A DNA stretch of 64,000 bases from Verticiella sediminum (GCF_007558815.1 NZ_VLTJ01000008.1:111431-175430), one strand, 5' to 3'. Positions 1 to 8,726 are shown, numbered from the stretch's first letter. The notes: generated by a model from the letters alone, not told the origin. Made by a program: numbers and translations.

Positions 1-2
1 CC

Positions 3-95
3 TGGCTGCGCACGAACGAGGACCCGTCCTGGTGCTTCGGCTACGACGTATTCGACGTGCCCCTGGTCGATCCGAAGACGAAGACCGCTGCCTGA
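3..95 (+). CDS. C-terminal end of a flavin-dependent hydroxylase, probably 6-hydroxynicotinate 3-monooxygenase-like (partial)
   Basis: Only the last 30 codons are present and the gene enters from the left edge, ending at TGA 93-95. The visible tail has the pattern TWLR...DPSW.FGYD...VPL, which resembles the C-terminal segment of salicylate-hydroxylase-type FAD monooxygenases. NicC, which hydroxylates 6-hydroxynicotinate, belongs to that family. The genes that follow (NicA-, NicB-, niacin-importer- and NicR-like) make NicC the most attractive reading, but this rests on about 20 informative residues plus context. The upstream sequence would settle it. Confidence 0.45.
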   Translation, partial: WLRTNEDPSWCFGYDVFDVPLVDPKTKTAA

Positions 96-192
96 CACCG
101 GCGCCGCGCGGGCGCGAGGCCTTTATGCTTTCGCGCTCGATCGAACCACGCTTTGCCATATGCCGAATCGCCGTTCCGCTCACGAACCGCCC

Positions 193-726
193 ATGGAAAA
201 CTCCCTCCATCCAGACTGCGCAGTGCTCGCGCTGCGGGTCAACGGGCGCGCGCATCGGGTGCCCGCCGCGCCCGATACGCCGCTGCTGCACGTGCTGCGC
301 AACGACCTGGCGCTGAACGGCCCCAAGTTCGGCTGCGGCCTGGGCGAATGCGGCGCGTGCACGGTGCTGATCGACGGCGTCGCGGCGCGCTCCTGCGTGA
401 TCCCCGTGCGCGCTGCGCGCGGCCGGGAGGTGACCACGCTGGAAGGGCTGGGCACGCGCGCGCAGCCCGGCGCCACGCAGCAGGCCTTCATCGAATGCCA
501 GGCGGCGCAGTGCGGCTACTGCCTGAACGGCATGATCATGACCGTGGAGGCGCTGCTGCGCCGCAACCCGCGGCCGACCGAGGACGAGCTGCGCAGCGAG
601 CTGCACCACAACCTGTGCCGTTGCGGTACGCACATCGAAATCCTGCGGGCGGGCTTGCGGGCCGCGCAGCTACGCGCCGAATGCGGCGCCGCCTGCGTGG
701 GTAAGCCGCACGGGGCGGGACGATGA
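193..726 (+). CDS. [2Fe-2S] subunit of a molybdenum hydroxylase, nicotinate dehydrogenase small subunit (NicA-like)
   Basis: A 177-residue protein of the xanthine-dehydrogenase small-subunit family, which carries two [2Fe-2S] clusters and passes electrons from the molybdenum site. With the ATG at 193, the plant-type cluster cysteines are C48, C53, C56 and C68. The second cluster lies in the C-terminal helical domain (ECQAAQCGYC and LCRCG). An in-frame ATG at 160 would add 11 residues; neither start has a clear ribosome site, and 193 better matches family length. The stop overlaps the next start as ATGA at 723-726, so the two genes are translationally coupled. Isoquinoline 1-oxidoreductase-type subunits look very similar; the neighbours favour nicotinate. 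Confidence 0.8.
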   Translation: MENSLHPDCAVLALRVNGRAHRVPAAPDTPLLHVLRNDLALNGPKFGCGLGECGACTVLIDGVAARSCVIPVRAARGREVTTLEGLGTRAQPGATQQAFIECQAAQCGYCLNGMIMTVEALLRRNPRPTEDELRSELHHNLCRCGTHIEILRAGLRAAQLRAECGAACVGKPHGAGR

Positions 727-3700
727 GCGGTATGCCGCCCGGGCCGGCCGAGGCGACACCGGTGTCCAGGGTCGAGCGCCCCGTGGACTGCCTGCATGGC
801 CTGATGCTGCGGCCGCCGGTGGTCCTGTGGGACGGCGCACGCTATCGCGGCAGCCGTCTGGTTCGTGCGCCGCTGGCCGACGCGCGCAGCCAGCCGGGCG
901 TCGTCTCGGTGGTGCAGTGCGCCGAGTTTATCGGCGTGGTTGCCGTAGGGGCCTTGTATGCCGGCCAGGCGCTGGCCAGTCTCGCGCCGGTGTGGCGTGC
1001 GCCGGAGGGCGGGGTACACGAGGCACCGGCCGGCACGCCGCCCGCCTCGGCGGGCGTGTCTCACGCCGATGCGCCGTCCACCCCGGCGCGCTACGTCTGG
1101 CGTACGGCCGGCAGCGACGTGCCCGCGGGCATCGAGGTGGTGGTGTGGTGCGCCGACCATCATGCCGGCGTCTGGCTGCCGCCTTGTCCGGCACCGGCCC
1201 AATGGCTGGTGCGCCGGGAGCTTGCCGCGCTGTTGAGGCTGGCGCCGGACGCGCTCGAGCTGCATGTCCTCGAGGGTGGGGCCTCGGGCCTGCACCCCCT
1301 CAGTCTGATGGATGCGGCTGCGGAGGCCGCCTTGCTGTCGCAGGCGGTCGGCCGTCCGGTCGGTGTGCCATGCCGTGGCGAGCATCCGGCGGCGCTGGCC
1401 CTGAGCGCGGTGCCGGCCGATGCGTTCGGCGCCGATGCGCCGGCAGAAGACGCGGTTTCGGCGCCGCCACCCCGGGCGGGCGCGACGGGGCCCAGGTTGC
1501 GCGCGGAATCGCCGTGGGGTGTGCGGCCCAGCCTGGCGCGCCTGCTGAGCGAGCCCGACAGTGCCCACGCCGTGGCCGGTGCCGGCGTGCAGCCGGCGGG
1601 GGCGGTCGCCGCCGGTCGGGGCGCGGTCGCCGGCGCCGCGCACGTCGGTGTCCATGAACTGAACGCCGCCCAGGTCTTTGCCCAGGAAAGCCTGTGGCAC
1701 GAGCAGGCGCTGGCCCGCGGCGAGGACCCGCTCGCCTGGCGGGTGCGGCAGATGCCGGACGGGCCGGGACGCGTGCTCGCGCAGCAGGTGGTGGAATCGG
1801 CTGCGCTCGGTGCGCACGCGCCGCAGCGCGGCCCCGCAAGCGACGGCTTGCTGCATGGGCGGGGCTTGGCCACTGCCCAGGTGCAATGCACGGACGATGA
1901 CGGCGGCAGTCGCATGGTCTGGAGCGCCTGGGTCGCGCAGGTGCGCGTGCAGCCGCGCACCGGCGAGGTCGACGTGACCCGTGTCGTGGCCGGGCAGGAC
2001 AGCGCGCATCTGCAGGCGGTGCAAGTCGCCAGCACGCATCGGCGGATCGTCCAGGACCCGGCGCTGCTCGCCAGCGCGCGCGAGCTGCTGGGTGCGCCGG
2101 CCGCTTTCGACGATTGGGCCCCTCGCGCCGGCGCGGGGACCACGGACGGTGGTGGTGACAGTGCGCTCGCGAGGCACACGGGCGCGCTCGCGCCGGCAGC
2201 GCAAGGCGCTGTGGCCGAAGGCCGTCTGGCCGTCGACGGCGTGCTCACGCTGCCGGCTGCCGCGGCGATCGCCAATGCCATCCACGATGCCACCGGGGTG
2301 CGCCTGCGCGAGGCGCCGTTCGAGCGCGAGGCATTGCGCCTCGCGCTCTCGGCGGGCGCGGGCGCCGCGCGCAGGCCGGGCCGGCTGCGCCGCGGCTGGG
2401 CCTGGCTGGCGAGCGGCGCGGCGGGCCTGGCGGGGCTGGCGGCGATGGCCTGGCCCGTCAAGCCGGCGCTGCCGCTGACCGAAGGGCCCGACGTGTCGCT
2501 GTATTCCGAGCAAGTCATCGAGCGCGGCCGCCTGGTGGCCGCCGCCGGCGACTGCATCGCGTGCCACACGGCCCCGGGCGGTGCGCCGAACGCCGGCGGG
2601 TTCGCCCTGGAGACGCCGTTCGGCACGATCTACTCCACCAACATCACGCCGGACAACGAGACGGGCATCGGCCGCTGGTCGTATGCGGCGTTCGAGCGCG
2701 CCATGCGCGAGGGCATCCACCAGGACGGACGCCAGCTCTATCCCGCGTTTCCCTATACCGCTTTCGCCAAATTGAGCGATGCCGACATGCAGGCGCTCTA
2801 CGGCTACCTGATGGCGCAGCCGCCGGTGCAGGCCGAGGCGCCCGAGACGCGCCTTGCCTTTCCGTACAGCCTGCGGCCCGCGATCGCCGGCTGGAACGCC
2901 TTGTTCCATGACCCGACACCCTTCACGCCCGACCCCGGGCGCAGCGTCGAGTGGAACCGCGGCGCCTACCTGGTGCAGGGCGCGGGGCATTGCGCGGCCT
3001 GCCATTCCCCGCGCAACAGCCTGGGTGCGGAGAAAACGGGCATTCATTACCTGGCCGGCGGCGCGGCCGAAGGCTGGCAGGCGCCGGCGCTGAACCGCCT
3101 GGCCGACGGCCCGCTGCCATGGACGCGGGAGGAACTCTACCAATACCTGCGTACCGGATACGCCGCGCGTCACGGCGTCGCCGCGGGGCCGATGGCGCCG
3201 GTGATCCACGGCCTGGCCGAGCTGCCGGACAGCGACGTGCGGGCCATCACGACCTACCTGATGGCGCTGCCGGGCGAGACGGATGCCGGCGGCGTTGCCA
3301 GTGCGCAAGCCGGTGCGAAGGCGGCCGCGGCGCCGGCCGGCCCTGCCGGCGCGCCGGCGCAGGCCGACACGGCCCGGCTCTTCCCGCAGCACGCGAACGG
3401 CGAGCGCATCTACCAGAACGCCTGCGCGGTGTGCCATGAAGCGGGCAGCGGTCCGACCCTGTTCGGCGTCAAGCCGCTGCTGGGGCTGAACACCAACCTG
3501 CACGCGGCGACGCCGGACAACCTGATCCAGGTGATCCTCAACGGGATACAGACGCCGGCGGACGATGCCCTGGGCTACATGCCGGCCTTTCGCGACAGCC
3601 TGGACGACCGGCAGATCGCCGATCTGGTCGGCTACCTGCGCAGCCGCTTCGCGCCCGGGCAGCCGGCCTGGCGGGAAGTCGCCGACGCGGCGGGCAGGAT

Positions 3701-3755
3701 GCGCGCCGCCGGCCATACCACTCACGAGCAGGGGGAGGCGCAGCAAGCAGAGTGA
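723..3755 (+). CDS. NicB-like fusion: eroded molybdopterin-binding domain plus three cytochrome c domains
   Basis: A 1010-residue protein. Residues ~25-80 resemble the a/b hammerhead domain of xanthine-dehydrogenase large subunits. Patches at ~160-190, 316-346, 375-400 and 513-538 (AAAIANAIHDATGVRLRE) align by eye with the molybdopterin-binding domain. A transmembrane helix at ~557-580 is followed by three c-type haem motifs: C611-IAC-H615, C757-AAC-H761 and C901-AVC-H905. In NicB the haems pass electrons from hydroxylation of nicotinate to the respiratory chain. The molybdenum part is ~150-200 residues short, and the usual G-x-G-E catalytic segment reads VDGVLTLP near residue 502. The cytochrome part looks intact, so hydroxylase activity is doubtful although the frame is open throughout. 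Confidence 0.7.
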   Translation: MSGMPPGPAEATPVSRVERPVDCLHGLMLRPPVVLWDGARYRGSRLVRAPLADARSQPGVVSVVQCAEFIGVVAVGALYAGQALASLAPVWRAPEGGVHEAPAGTPPASAGVSHADAPSTPARYVWRTAGSDVPAGIEVVVWCADHHAGVWLPPCPAPAQWLVRRELAALLRLAPDALELHVLEGGASGLHPLSLMDAAAEAALLSQAVGRPVGVPCRGEHPAALALSAVPADAFGADAPAEDAVSAPPPRAGATGPRLRAESPWGVRPSLARLLSEPDSAHAVAGAGVQPAGAVAAGRGAVAGAAHVGVHELNAAQVFAQESLWHEQALARGEDPLAWRVRQMPDGPGRVLAQQVVESAALGAHAPQRGPASDGLLHGRGLATAQVQCTDDDGGSRMVWSAWVAQVRVQPRTGEVDVTRVVAGQDSAHLQAVQVASTHRRIVQDPALLASARELLGAPAAFDDWAPRAGAGTTDGGGDSALARHTGALAPAAQGAVAEGRLAVDGVLTLPAAAAIANAIHDATGVRLREAPFEREALRLALSAGAGAARRPGRLRRGWAWLASGAAGLAGLAAMAWPVKPALPLTEGPDVSLYSEQVIERGRLVAAAGDCIACHTAPGGAPNAGGFALETPFGTIYSTNITPDNETGIGRWSYAAFERAMREGIHQDGRQLYPAFPYTAFAKLSDADMQALYGYLMAQPPVQAEAPETRLAFPYSLRPAIAGWNALFHDPTPFTPDPGRSVEWNRGAYLVQGAGHCAACHSPRNSLGAEKTGIHYLAGGAAEGWQAPALNRLADGPLPWTREELYQYLRTGYAARHGVAAGPMAPVIHGLAELPDSDVRAITTYLMALPGETDAGGVASAQAGAKAAAAPAGPAGAPAQADTARLFPQHANGERIYQNACAVCHEAGSGPTLFGVKPLLGLNTNLHAATPDNLIQVILNGIQTPADDALGYMPAFRDSLDDRQIADLVGYLRSRFAPGQPAWREVADAAGRMRAAGHTTHEQGEAQQAE

Positions 3756-3896
3756 GGTGCCGCGCGCCCGGCAGGGGCGCGGCGTTGCCGTCGGGGCCCG
3801 AAGGAAGGGCAGGCGGGCGGGTTCGATGGGTCCTAGTGCGCGCACCCAAGGGCGCGGTTTGAGCAACATGGTGATGACCAATCAAGGAGTTTTCAG

Positions 3897-5213
3897 GTGT
3901 CGTCCACATTCATCTCGGTAGAAAAGGGCATCCAGACTGCGGGTGTCGGGAAGTTCCAGTACAGGCTGTTCGTGATCTTCGGCCTGGTCTGGCTGGCCGA
4001 CGCGATGCAGGTGTTGTCGATCGGCTTCAGTGCGCCATCGATCGCCAAGACCTTCGGCCTGACCATGCCGCAGGCACTGCAGACGGGAACGCTGTTCTTC
4101 GTCGGCATGCTGGTCGGCGCGTTCGCATTCGGCCGGCTGGCCGACCGCATCGGCCGCCGGCCGGTCCTGATGATGGCCGTCGTCATCGATGCCTGCGCCG
4201 GCGTGGCCTCGGCGTTTGCGCCGGAGTTCGGCTGGCTGCTCTTGCTGCGCTTCCTGACGGGCGTGGGGGTGGGCGGCACGCTGCCCGTGGACTACACGAT
4301 GATGGCCGAATTCCTGCCCAGCGACCGGCGCGGCCGCTGGCTGGTGCTGCTCGAATCGTTCTGGGCCGTGGGCACGATCTGCCTGGCGATCCTCGCGCTC
4401 TTCGCGGCTTCCTGGGGCGACGATGCCTGGCGCGTGATCTTCTTCGTGACCGGGCTGCCCGCCTTGATCGGCGTGGTGCTGCGCTTCTACATTCCGGAAT
4501 CGCCCCTGTACCTGAACCGCAGCGGCAAGTCGGACCAGGCGCGCTCGGTGCTCGAACGCGTGGCCAAGGTCAACGGCCGCACGGGCGGCATTCCGCCGCT
4601 GCAGCCGGAACCCCACGAGCACAAGTCCATCTTCGCGCTGTTCTCGACCGAGCTGCGCCGCCGCAGCATCGCGCTGTTCCTCGCCTGGGCGCTGATCTCC
4701 ATTGCCTACTACGGTGTCTTCGTCTACCTGCCGATCCGGCTGAGCAGCGAAGGCTTCGCCTTCATGCGGGGCCAGGAATTCCTGGTGATCCTGGCGCTCG
4801 TCCAGTTGCCGGGCTTCGCGCTGTCGGCCTACGGGGTCGAGCGCTGGGGCCGCAAGCCCACCCTGATCGGCTTCCTGTTGCTGAGCGCCGTCGGCTGCAT
4901 GTTCTACAGCCTGGGCACCTCGCCGGTGGTGGTGATCGGCTCGACGCTGCTCATGAGCTTCTCCCTGCTGGGCACCTGGGGGGCACTGTACGCCTTCACG
5001 CCCGAGGTCTATCCGACCGCGCTGCGCGCCAGCGGCATGGGCACGGCGGGCGCGGTGGCGCGCTTCGGCGGCCTCTTCGCGCCGGCCATCATCGCGCCGA
5101 TCATGACCACGCACTTCACGCTGGCGCTGGTGGTGATCTCCAGCATGCTGGTGGCGGGGGCCGTGGCGATCTGGGCGGTCGACGTGGAGTCGCGCAACCG
5201 GGCCCTCGATTGA
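3897..5213 (+). CDS. MFS transporter of the niacin/NiaP (SV2-like) type
   Basis: A 438-residue inner-membrane protein with about 12 hydrophobic helices. The N-terminus (GVGKFQYRLFVIFG, then WLADAMQVL) and the motif-A loop GRLADRIGRRP are typical of the metabolite:H+ symporter branch containing the niacin importer NiaP. Translation begins at GTG 3897, eight bases after an AAGGAG ribosome site. It lies 141 bp after the NicB-like gene and is convergent with the MarR gene. Import of nicotinate or a related aromatic acid fits the cluster. Substrate assignment is inference, since benzoate- and shikimate-type MFS carriers share the same motifs. Confidence 0.75.
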   Translation: MSSTFISVEKGIQTAGVGKFQYRLFVIFGLVWLADAMQVLSIGFSAPSIAKTFGLTMPQALQTGTLFFVGMLVGAFAFGRLADRIGRRPVLMMAVVIDACAGVASAFAPEFGWLLLLRFLTGVGVGGTLPVDYTMMAEFLPSDRRGRWLVLLESFWAVGTICLAILALFAASWGDDAWRVIFFVTGLPALIGVVLRFYIPESPLYLNRSGKSDQARSVLERVAKVNGRTGGIPPLQPEPHEHKSIFALFSTELRRRSIALFLAWALISIAYYGVFVYLPIRLSSEGFAFMRGQEFLVILALVQLPGFALSAYGVERWGRKPTLIGFLLLSAVGCMFYSLGTSPVVVIGSTLLMSFSLLGTWGALYAFTPEVYPTALRASGMGTAGAVARFGGLFAPAIIAPIMTTHFTLALVVISSMLVAGAVAIWAVDVESRNRALD

Positions 5214-5221
5214 GGCGGACG

Positions 5222-5247
5222 CCGCCGCGGCCTGCGGGGCGCGGCGG
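5222..5247. terminator. Hairpin between convergent genes
   Basis: A perfect 8-bp stem (CCGCCGCG / CGCGGCGG) with a 10-base loop lies between the convergent MFS and MarR genes. No T-run follows on either strand, so it may act with Rho or only as a barrier. Confidence 0.4.
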
Positions 5248-5288
5248 TGGGCGCTCGCGAGCCGATGCGCGTGCCGGCCGCCGCTCGT

Positions 5289-5756
5289 TCAGGCGGCCTC
5301 GGCGTCCGGGCCGTCGCCTTCCAGCATCTTCTTGAGCAGGAAGTCCAGGGCGAGCCGCTCGGCCGGATTGAGCCTGCCGTAGGTGCTTTCGGTGATCTGC
5401 CGGGCAAACGGCTCCATGCGCCGGACCAGATCCTTGCCCTCGTCGGTCAGGCTGACGACGACCTTGCGTCTGTCTTGCGCGTCGTGGCCCACGTGCACGA
5501 GCTTGCGCTGCCTGAGGCGGTCGACCACGCCGCGGATCGTGGCCTGGTCGATGACGGTGGCCTTCACGATGTCGACCAGCGAACTGCCGCTGTGATCGCG
5601 CACCGCGCACAGCACCACGAACTGCGCGGCCGTGAGCTGCGAATCCGGGATGTACTGCTGGAAAAGCGACGTGTGCCGTTGATAGACCCGCCGCAGCAGA
5701 TGACCGACCTGCTCGGAGAACAGGTAGCCGTGCTGCGGCGTCGAAGCGTTCTTCAT
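5289..5756 (-). CDS. MarR-family regulator, NicR/BpsR-like
   Basis: A 155-residue winged-helix repressor. The central helix-turn-helix (SLVDIVKATVIDQATIRGVV) and wing (HDAQDRRKVVVSLTDEG) are clear. The N-terminal half (GYLFSEQVGHLLRRVYQRH) resembles Bordetella BpsR and Pseudomonas NicR, which repress nicotinate degradation genes and are released by 6-hydroxynicotinate. The start is ATG 5756; an upstream extension would read through intergenic sequence. Its position convergent to a niacin-type importer supports local control of the nicotinate-type genes. Specific binding sites are not proven. Confidence 0.75.
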   Translation of the reverse strand: MKNASTPQHGYLFSEQVGHLLRRVYQRHTSLFQQYIPDSQLTAAQFVVLCAVRDHSGSSLVDIVKATVIDQATIRGVVDRLRQRKLVHVGHDAQDRRKVVVSLTDEGKDLVRRMEPFARQITESTYGRLNPAERLALDFLLKKMLEGDGPDAEAA

Positions 5757-5776
5757 GGTGGCGTGCGTGGGCTGAT

Positions 5777-5802
5777 GCGTAACGTAGGCATATGATATAC
5801 GC
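5777..5802. promoter_or_regulatory. Candidate MarR operator upstream of the NicR/BpsR-like gene
   Basis: A 26-bp AT-richer stretch, 21-46 bp before the marR start, begins with GCGTA, ends with TACGC, and contains CATATG. Only the outer five bases are a perfect inverted repeat. Position and composition fit an autoregulatory operator, but the symmetry is weak. Confidence 0.3.
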
Positions 5803-6020
5803 GCCTCGGTTGGCGCCCGGCCTAGTCGGGAGGGCTTGAACACCATCAGGTGGAAAATCGCCAGGAACGCGCCGAGGACCGAAAAGCCGAGGACGAACTC
5901 GGCGCTGGCGGGCGCGGCGGGCGCGGCGGGCCGGCGCGTCGGTCCGGGCGCTATGATCCTGGGTTTGCCCGCACGGGCCGAGCGTACGGCCGGCCTGTCG
6001 CGCGCCGCAGGAGGCCGTTC

Positions 6021-6755
6021 ATGGAATCCGTACCCTTCGATCTGAGTGCCGTGCCGGACCGCGCCGGCACGGTGCAGGCGGCTCTGCAGGGCGCCGCCGG
6101 GCGCATCGAGCTTTTGGTCGATCGCCCGGTCGGGTCCGCGCGCGGCGTGGCCTTGATCACCCACCCCCAGCCGGTGCTGGGAGGCAGCCCGCGGCACAAG
6201 GTGCCGCACCGCCTGGCGCGCGCAGTCCAGCAATCGGGCTGGATCGCCGTGCGGCCCGCCTTCCGGGGTGTGGACGGCAGCGAGGGCGTCTACGACGAAG
6301 GGCGGGGCGAGACCGAGGACGTGCTGCTGGTGGCGCGCGCCATCCGGGCGCAGGCGGGCCTGCCGCTGGCCCTGGTCGGTTTCTCCTTCGGAGCCTTCGT
6401 CGCCGGCCACGCCAGTGCGGCGCTGGGCGCCGCCGGCGAGCCGGCCGACGTGACCGCGCTGGCCGGCATGCCGGTGGGCACCGTGCCCGCCGGGCGTTAC
6501 TACGCCGCGCCCGAACTCGCGCCCGACGCGCTGCTGGTGCACGGTGAACGCGACGAGATGGCGCCGCTGGCTTCGCTCATGGATTGGGCGCGCGAGCGTA
6601 CCCATCCGATCGTCGTGATACCGGGCGCCGATCACTTCTTCAGCGGCCGCATCGACCGGTTGGTGCAATGCGTCACCGACCGGCTGCGCCTGCGGCTCGC
6701 GGACTCGCTCAGTCCTCCCCGAGCGCCGCGAAGCGTTCGGCCAGATGGTCGATGA
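6021..6755 (+). CDS. Alpha/beta hydrolase, COG2945-like
   Basis: A 244-residue cytoplasmic hydrolase without signal peptide. The ATG at 6021 follows an AGGAGG ribosome site at 6009-6014. The nucleophile elbow is GFSFGAF, the acid is in HGERDEMAPL and the histidine in GADHFF, giving a complete Ser-Asp-His triad. The segment ITHPQPVLGGSPRHKV is typical of the family. The natural substrate of this family is generally unknown. Its last 47 bp overlap the 3' end of the convergent LysR gene. Confidence 0.75.
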   Translation: MESVPFDLSAVPDRAGTVQAALQGAAGRIELLVDRPVGSARGVALITHPQPVLGGSPRHKVPHRLARAVQQSGWIAVRPAFRGVDGSEGVYDEGRGETEDVLLVARAIRAQAGLPLALVGFSFGAFVAGHASAALGAAGEPADVTALAGMPVGTVPAGRYYAAPELAPDALLVHGERDEMAPLASLMDWARERTHPIVVIPGADHFFSGRIDRLVQCVTDRLRLRLADSLSPPRAPRSVRPDGR

Positions 6756-7614
6756 GTGCGCGCACCGCGGGCAGTTGGCCCCGTCGCGAAGGAAACACGG
6801 CGTGGATGATCTCGCGCCTGGGTGCCCAGCCCGGCAGCGCCTGAACCAGTTCGCCGCGCGCGATCTGCTCCTGCACCATCATGGTCGGCAGTTGGACCAC
6901 GCCCACGCCGGCGATGGCCGCGGTGCGCAGCGCGAACATGCCGCGGGTGACGAGCCGGGGCCGATGACGGACCGCGGCCCGCGCACCGTCGGGGCCGTAC
7001 AGGTCCCAGATGTGTTCCTGGCGCGGCTGGCCCAGGTCCATGCTGGGCAGGTCGGCCAGGTCGGCCGGCACCGTGCAGACGCGCCCGCGCAGCAGGGTGG
7101 GCGAGGCGAGCAGGCACTGGCCCCGGTCGCCCAGCACGCGCATCACCAGGTCGCTGTCTTCGATCGGCGGCGGGCGCACGCGCATGGCGATGTCGATGTT
7201 TTCGGCGATGACGTCCACGCGGCGGTTGGTGTCTTCGAGGTGTACCTCGACCAAGGGGTGGCGCATCATGAAATCGGCAACCATGGCGGCGACCCGGGTG
7301 TCGAGCAGCGCCACCGGGCAGGCCATGCGCACGGTGCCGCGCGGCTGGGCCTGGGTGACGGCCACGGCCTCCTCGGCGGCGTCGGCCTCGATCAGCATCG
7401 CCTTGCAATGCTGGTAGTAGATCTGGCCGATGTCCGTCACCGCGAACTGGCGGGTAGAGCGCTGCAGCAGGCGCACGCCCAGGCGGGCCTCGAGTTGCGC
7501 GATGCGCCGGCTGAGGCGTGACTTGGGCATGCCCGATGCGCGGCCCGCCGCGGCAAAGCCGCCGTGTTCCACGACCTGCGCGTAATAGAAGAGATCGTTG
7601 AGGTCGTAGGGCAT
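6709..7614 (-). CDS. LysR-family transcriptional regulator
   Basis: A 301-residue regulator with an N-terminal winged helix-turn-helix (residues ~5-62, including GFAAAGRASGMPKSRLSRRI) and a LysR substrate-binding domain. It is divergent from the pirin gene, 102 bp away, and LysR proteins usually control the divergent neighbour. Pirin next to a LysR regulator is a frequent arrangement in proteobacteria. The effector is unknown. Its C-terminal coding end overlaps the convergent hydrolase by 47 bp. Confidence 0.85.
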   Translation of the reverse strand: MPYDLNDLFYYAQVVEHGGFAAAGRASGMPKSRLSRRIAQLEARLGVRLLQRSTRQFAVTDIGQIYYQHCKAMLIEADAAEEAVAVTQAQPRGTVRMACPVALLDTRVAAMVADFMMRHPLVEVHLEDTNRRVDVIAENIDIAMRVRPPPIEDSDLVMRVLGDRGQCLLASPTLLRGRVCTVPADLADLPSMDLGQPRQEHIWDLYGPDGARAAVRHRPRLVTRGMFALRTAAIAGVGVVQLPTMMVQEQIARGELVQALPGWAPRREIIHAVFPSRRGQLPAVRALIDHLAERFAALGED

Positions 7615-7683
7615 ATCGTTCTATTCATGGGACGATGTGGCCCATTTTCGCCTCTTTTGATGTGATCGTCTCGAACCTATTAT

Positions 7684-7701
7684 GGAAACATCCAGGTTTC
7701 C
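7684..7701. promoter_or_regulatory. Inverted repeat in the LysR/pirin intergenic region
   Basis: GGAAAC and GTTTCC are separated by six bases, just upstream of the pirin ribosome site (GAGGAA at 7705-7710). This may be a LysR site or a leader hairpin. There is only one copy, so confidence is low. Confidence 0.3.
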
Positions 7702-7716
7702 TGTGAGGAACATGCC

Positions 7717-8586
7717 ATGAAGAAGATCCTTGGGGTGTACAGCGCGCCGAGGCCGCATTGGGTCGGCGACGGCTTTCCCGTGCGCTCGCTGTTCGGCTAC
7801 GACGGCCTGGGCCGCCACCTGAGCCCGTTCCTGCTGCTCGACCATGCCCAGCCCACGCGGTTCGAACCCACGCCGCGCCGGCGCGGCGTGGGCGTGCACC
7901 CGCACCGCGGCTTCGAGACGGTCACCATCGTCTACCAGGGCGAGGTCGAGCACCGCGACTCCACCGGCGCGGGCGGTGTGATCGGGCCGGGCGACGTGCA
8001 GTGGATGACGGCCGCGGGCGGCATCCTGCACGAGGAATTCCATTCGCAGGATTTCGCCCGGCGCGGCGGTACGGTGGAGATGGTGCAGCTCTGGGTGAAT
8101 CTGCCCGCCAAGGACAAGATGTCGGCGCCCGGCTACCAGACGCTCCTCGCTGCGGACATCCCGGTGATCGAGCTGCCCGACGCAGCGGGCGCGGTGCGCG
8201 TGATCGCCGGCGCTTATGGCGGACGGACCGGGCCTGCGCGTACGTTCACGCCGATCGACGTCTGGGACGTGAGCCTGAGGCAGGATGGCATCGCGCGATT
8301 CACGCCCATCGCCGGCCATACCCTGGCGCTGGTGGTGCTGCGCGGTACTGTGCAGCTCAACGGCGACGCCATCGCGCGCGAGGGTCAACTGGTGCACTTC
8401 GCGCGGGAGGGCGGCGAGGACGTCGTGATCGAAGCCAATGGCGATGCCCAGGTGCTCTGGCTGGCCGGCGAGCCGATCGACGAACCCATGGTCGGCTACG
8501 GGCCTTTCGTGATGAACACGGAGGACGAGATTCGCGAGGCCATCGCCGACTTCAACAGCGGCCGCTTCGGCGCGATGCATGCGTGA
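7717..8586 (+). CDS. Pirin family protein
   Basis: A 289-residue bicupin. The N-terminal cupin has the metal-binding pattern HPHRGFETVT...GEVEHRDSTG, followed by GGILHEEFHS, as in pirins with bound iron. The C-terminal cupin (residues ~175-280) is also present. Some bacterial pirins have quercetinase activity while others have regulatory or redox roles; nothing here tells which. The start is supported by GAGGAA seven bases upstream. It is probably controlled by the divergent LysR gene. Confidence 0.9.
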   Translation: MKKILGVYSAPRPHWVGDGFPVRSLFGYDGLGRHLSPFLLLDHAQPTRFEPTPRRRGVGVHPHRGFETVTIVYQGEVEHRDSTGAGGVIGPGDVQWMTAAGGILHEEFHSQDFARRGGTVEMVQLWVNLPAKDKMSAPGYQTLLAADIPVIELPDAAGAVRVIAGAYGGRTGPARTFTPIDVWDVSLRQDGIARFTPIAGHTLALVVLRGTVQLNGDAIAREGQLVHFAREGGEDVVIEANGDAQVLWLAGEPIDEPMVGYGPFVMNTEDEIREAIADFNSGRFGAMHA

Positions 8587-8590
8587 TGTC

Positions 8591-8624
8591 CCCGTCCCTG
8601 GCCCCGACCCCGGCCGGGGACGGG
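8591..8624. terminator. Hairpin between convergent pirin and selD
   Basis: CCCGTCCC and GGGACGGG form a perfect 8-bp stem around an 18-base GC-rich loop, starting four bases after the pirin stop. No T-tract follows. It is well placed to stop both convergent transcripts. Confidence 0.4.
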
Positions 8625-8726
8625 TAGGCCCGCGGTGTGCTCGACCACATCGCCGGTTAGCGCGACCTCATCGACAGCGACGACACGCGGAGCCGGAGTC
8701 CGTCCGGCTGCATGGCTGCGCCTGGC

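Noticed and set aside
516..3881. A 1121-codon open frame antisense to the NicB-like gene
   Set aside because: It is a GC-driven shadow: arginine- and glycine-rich, no recognisable domain, and it lies opposite a gene with haem motifs and a ribosome-coupled start.
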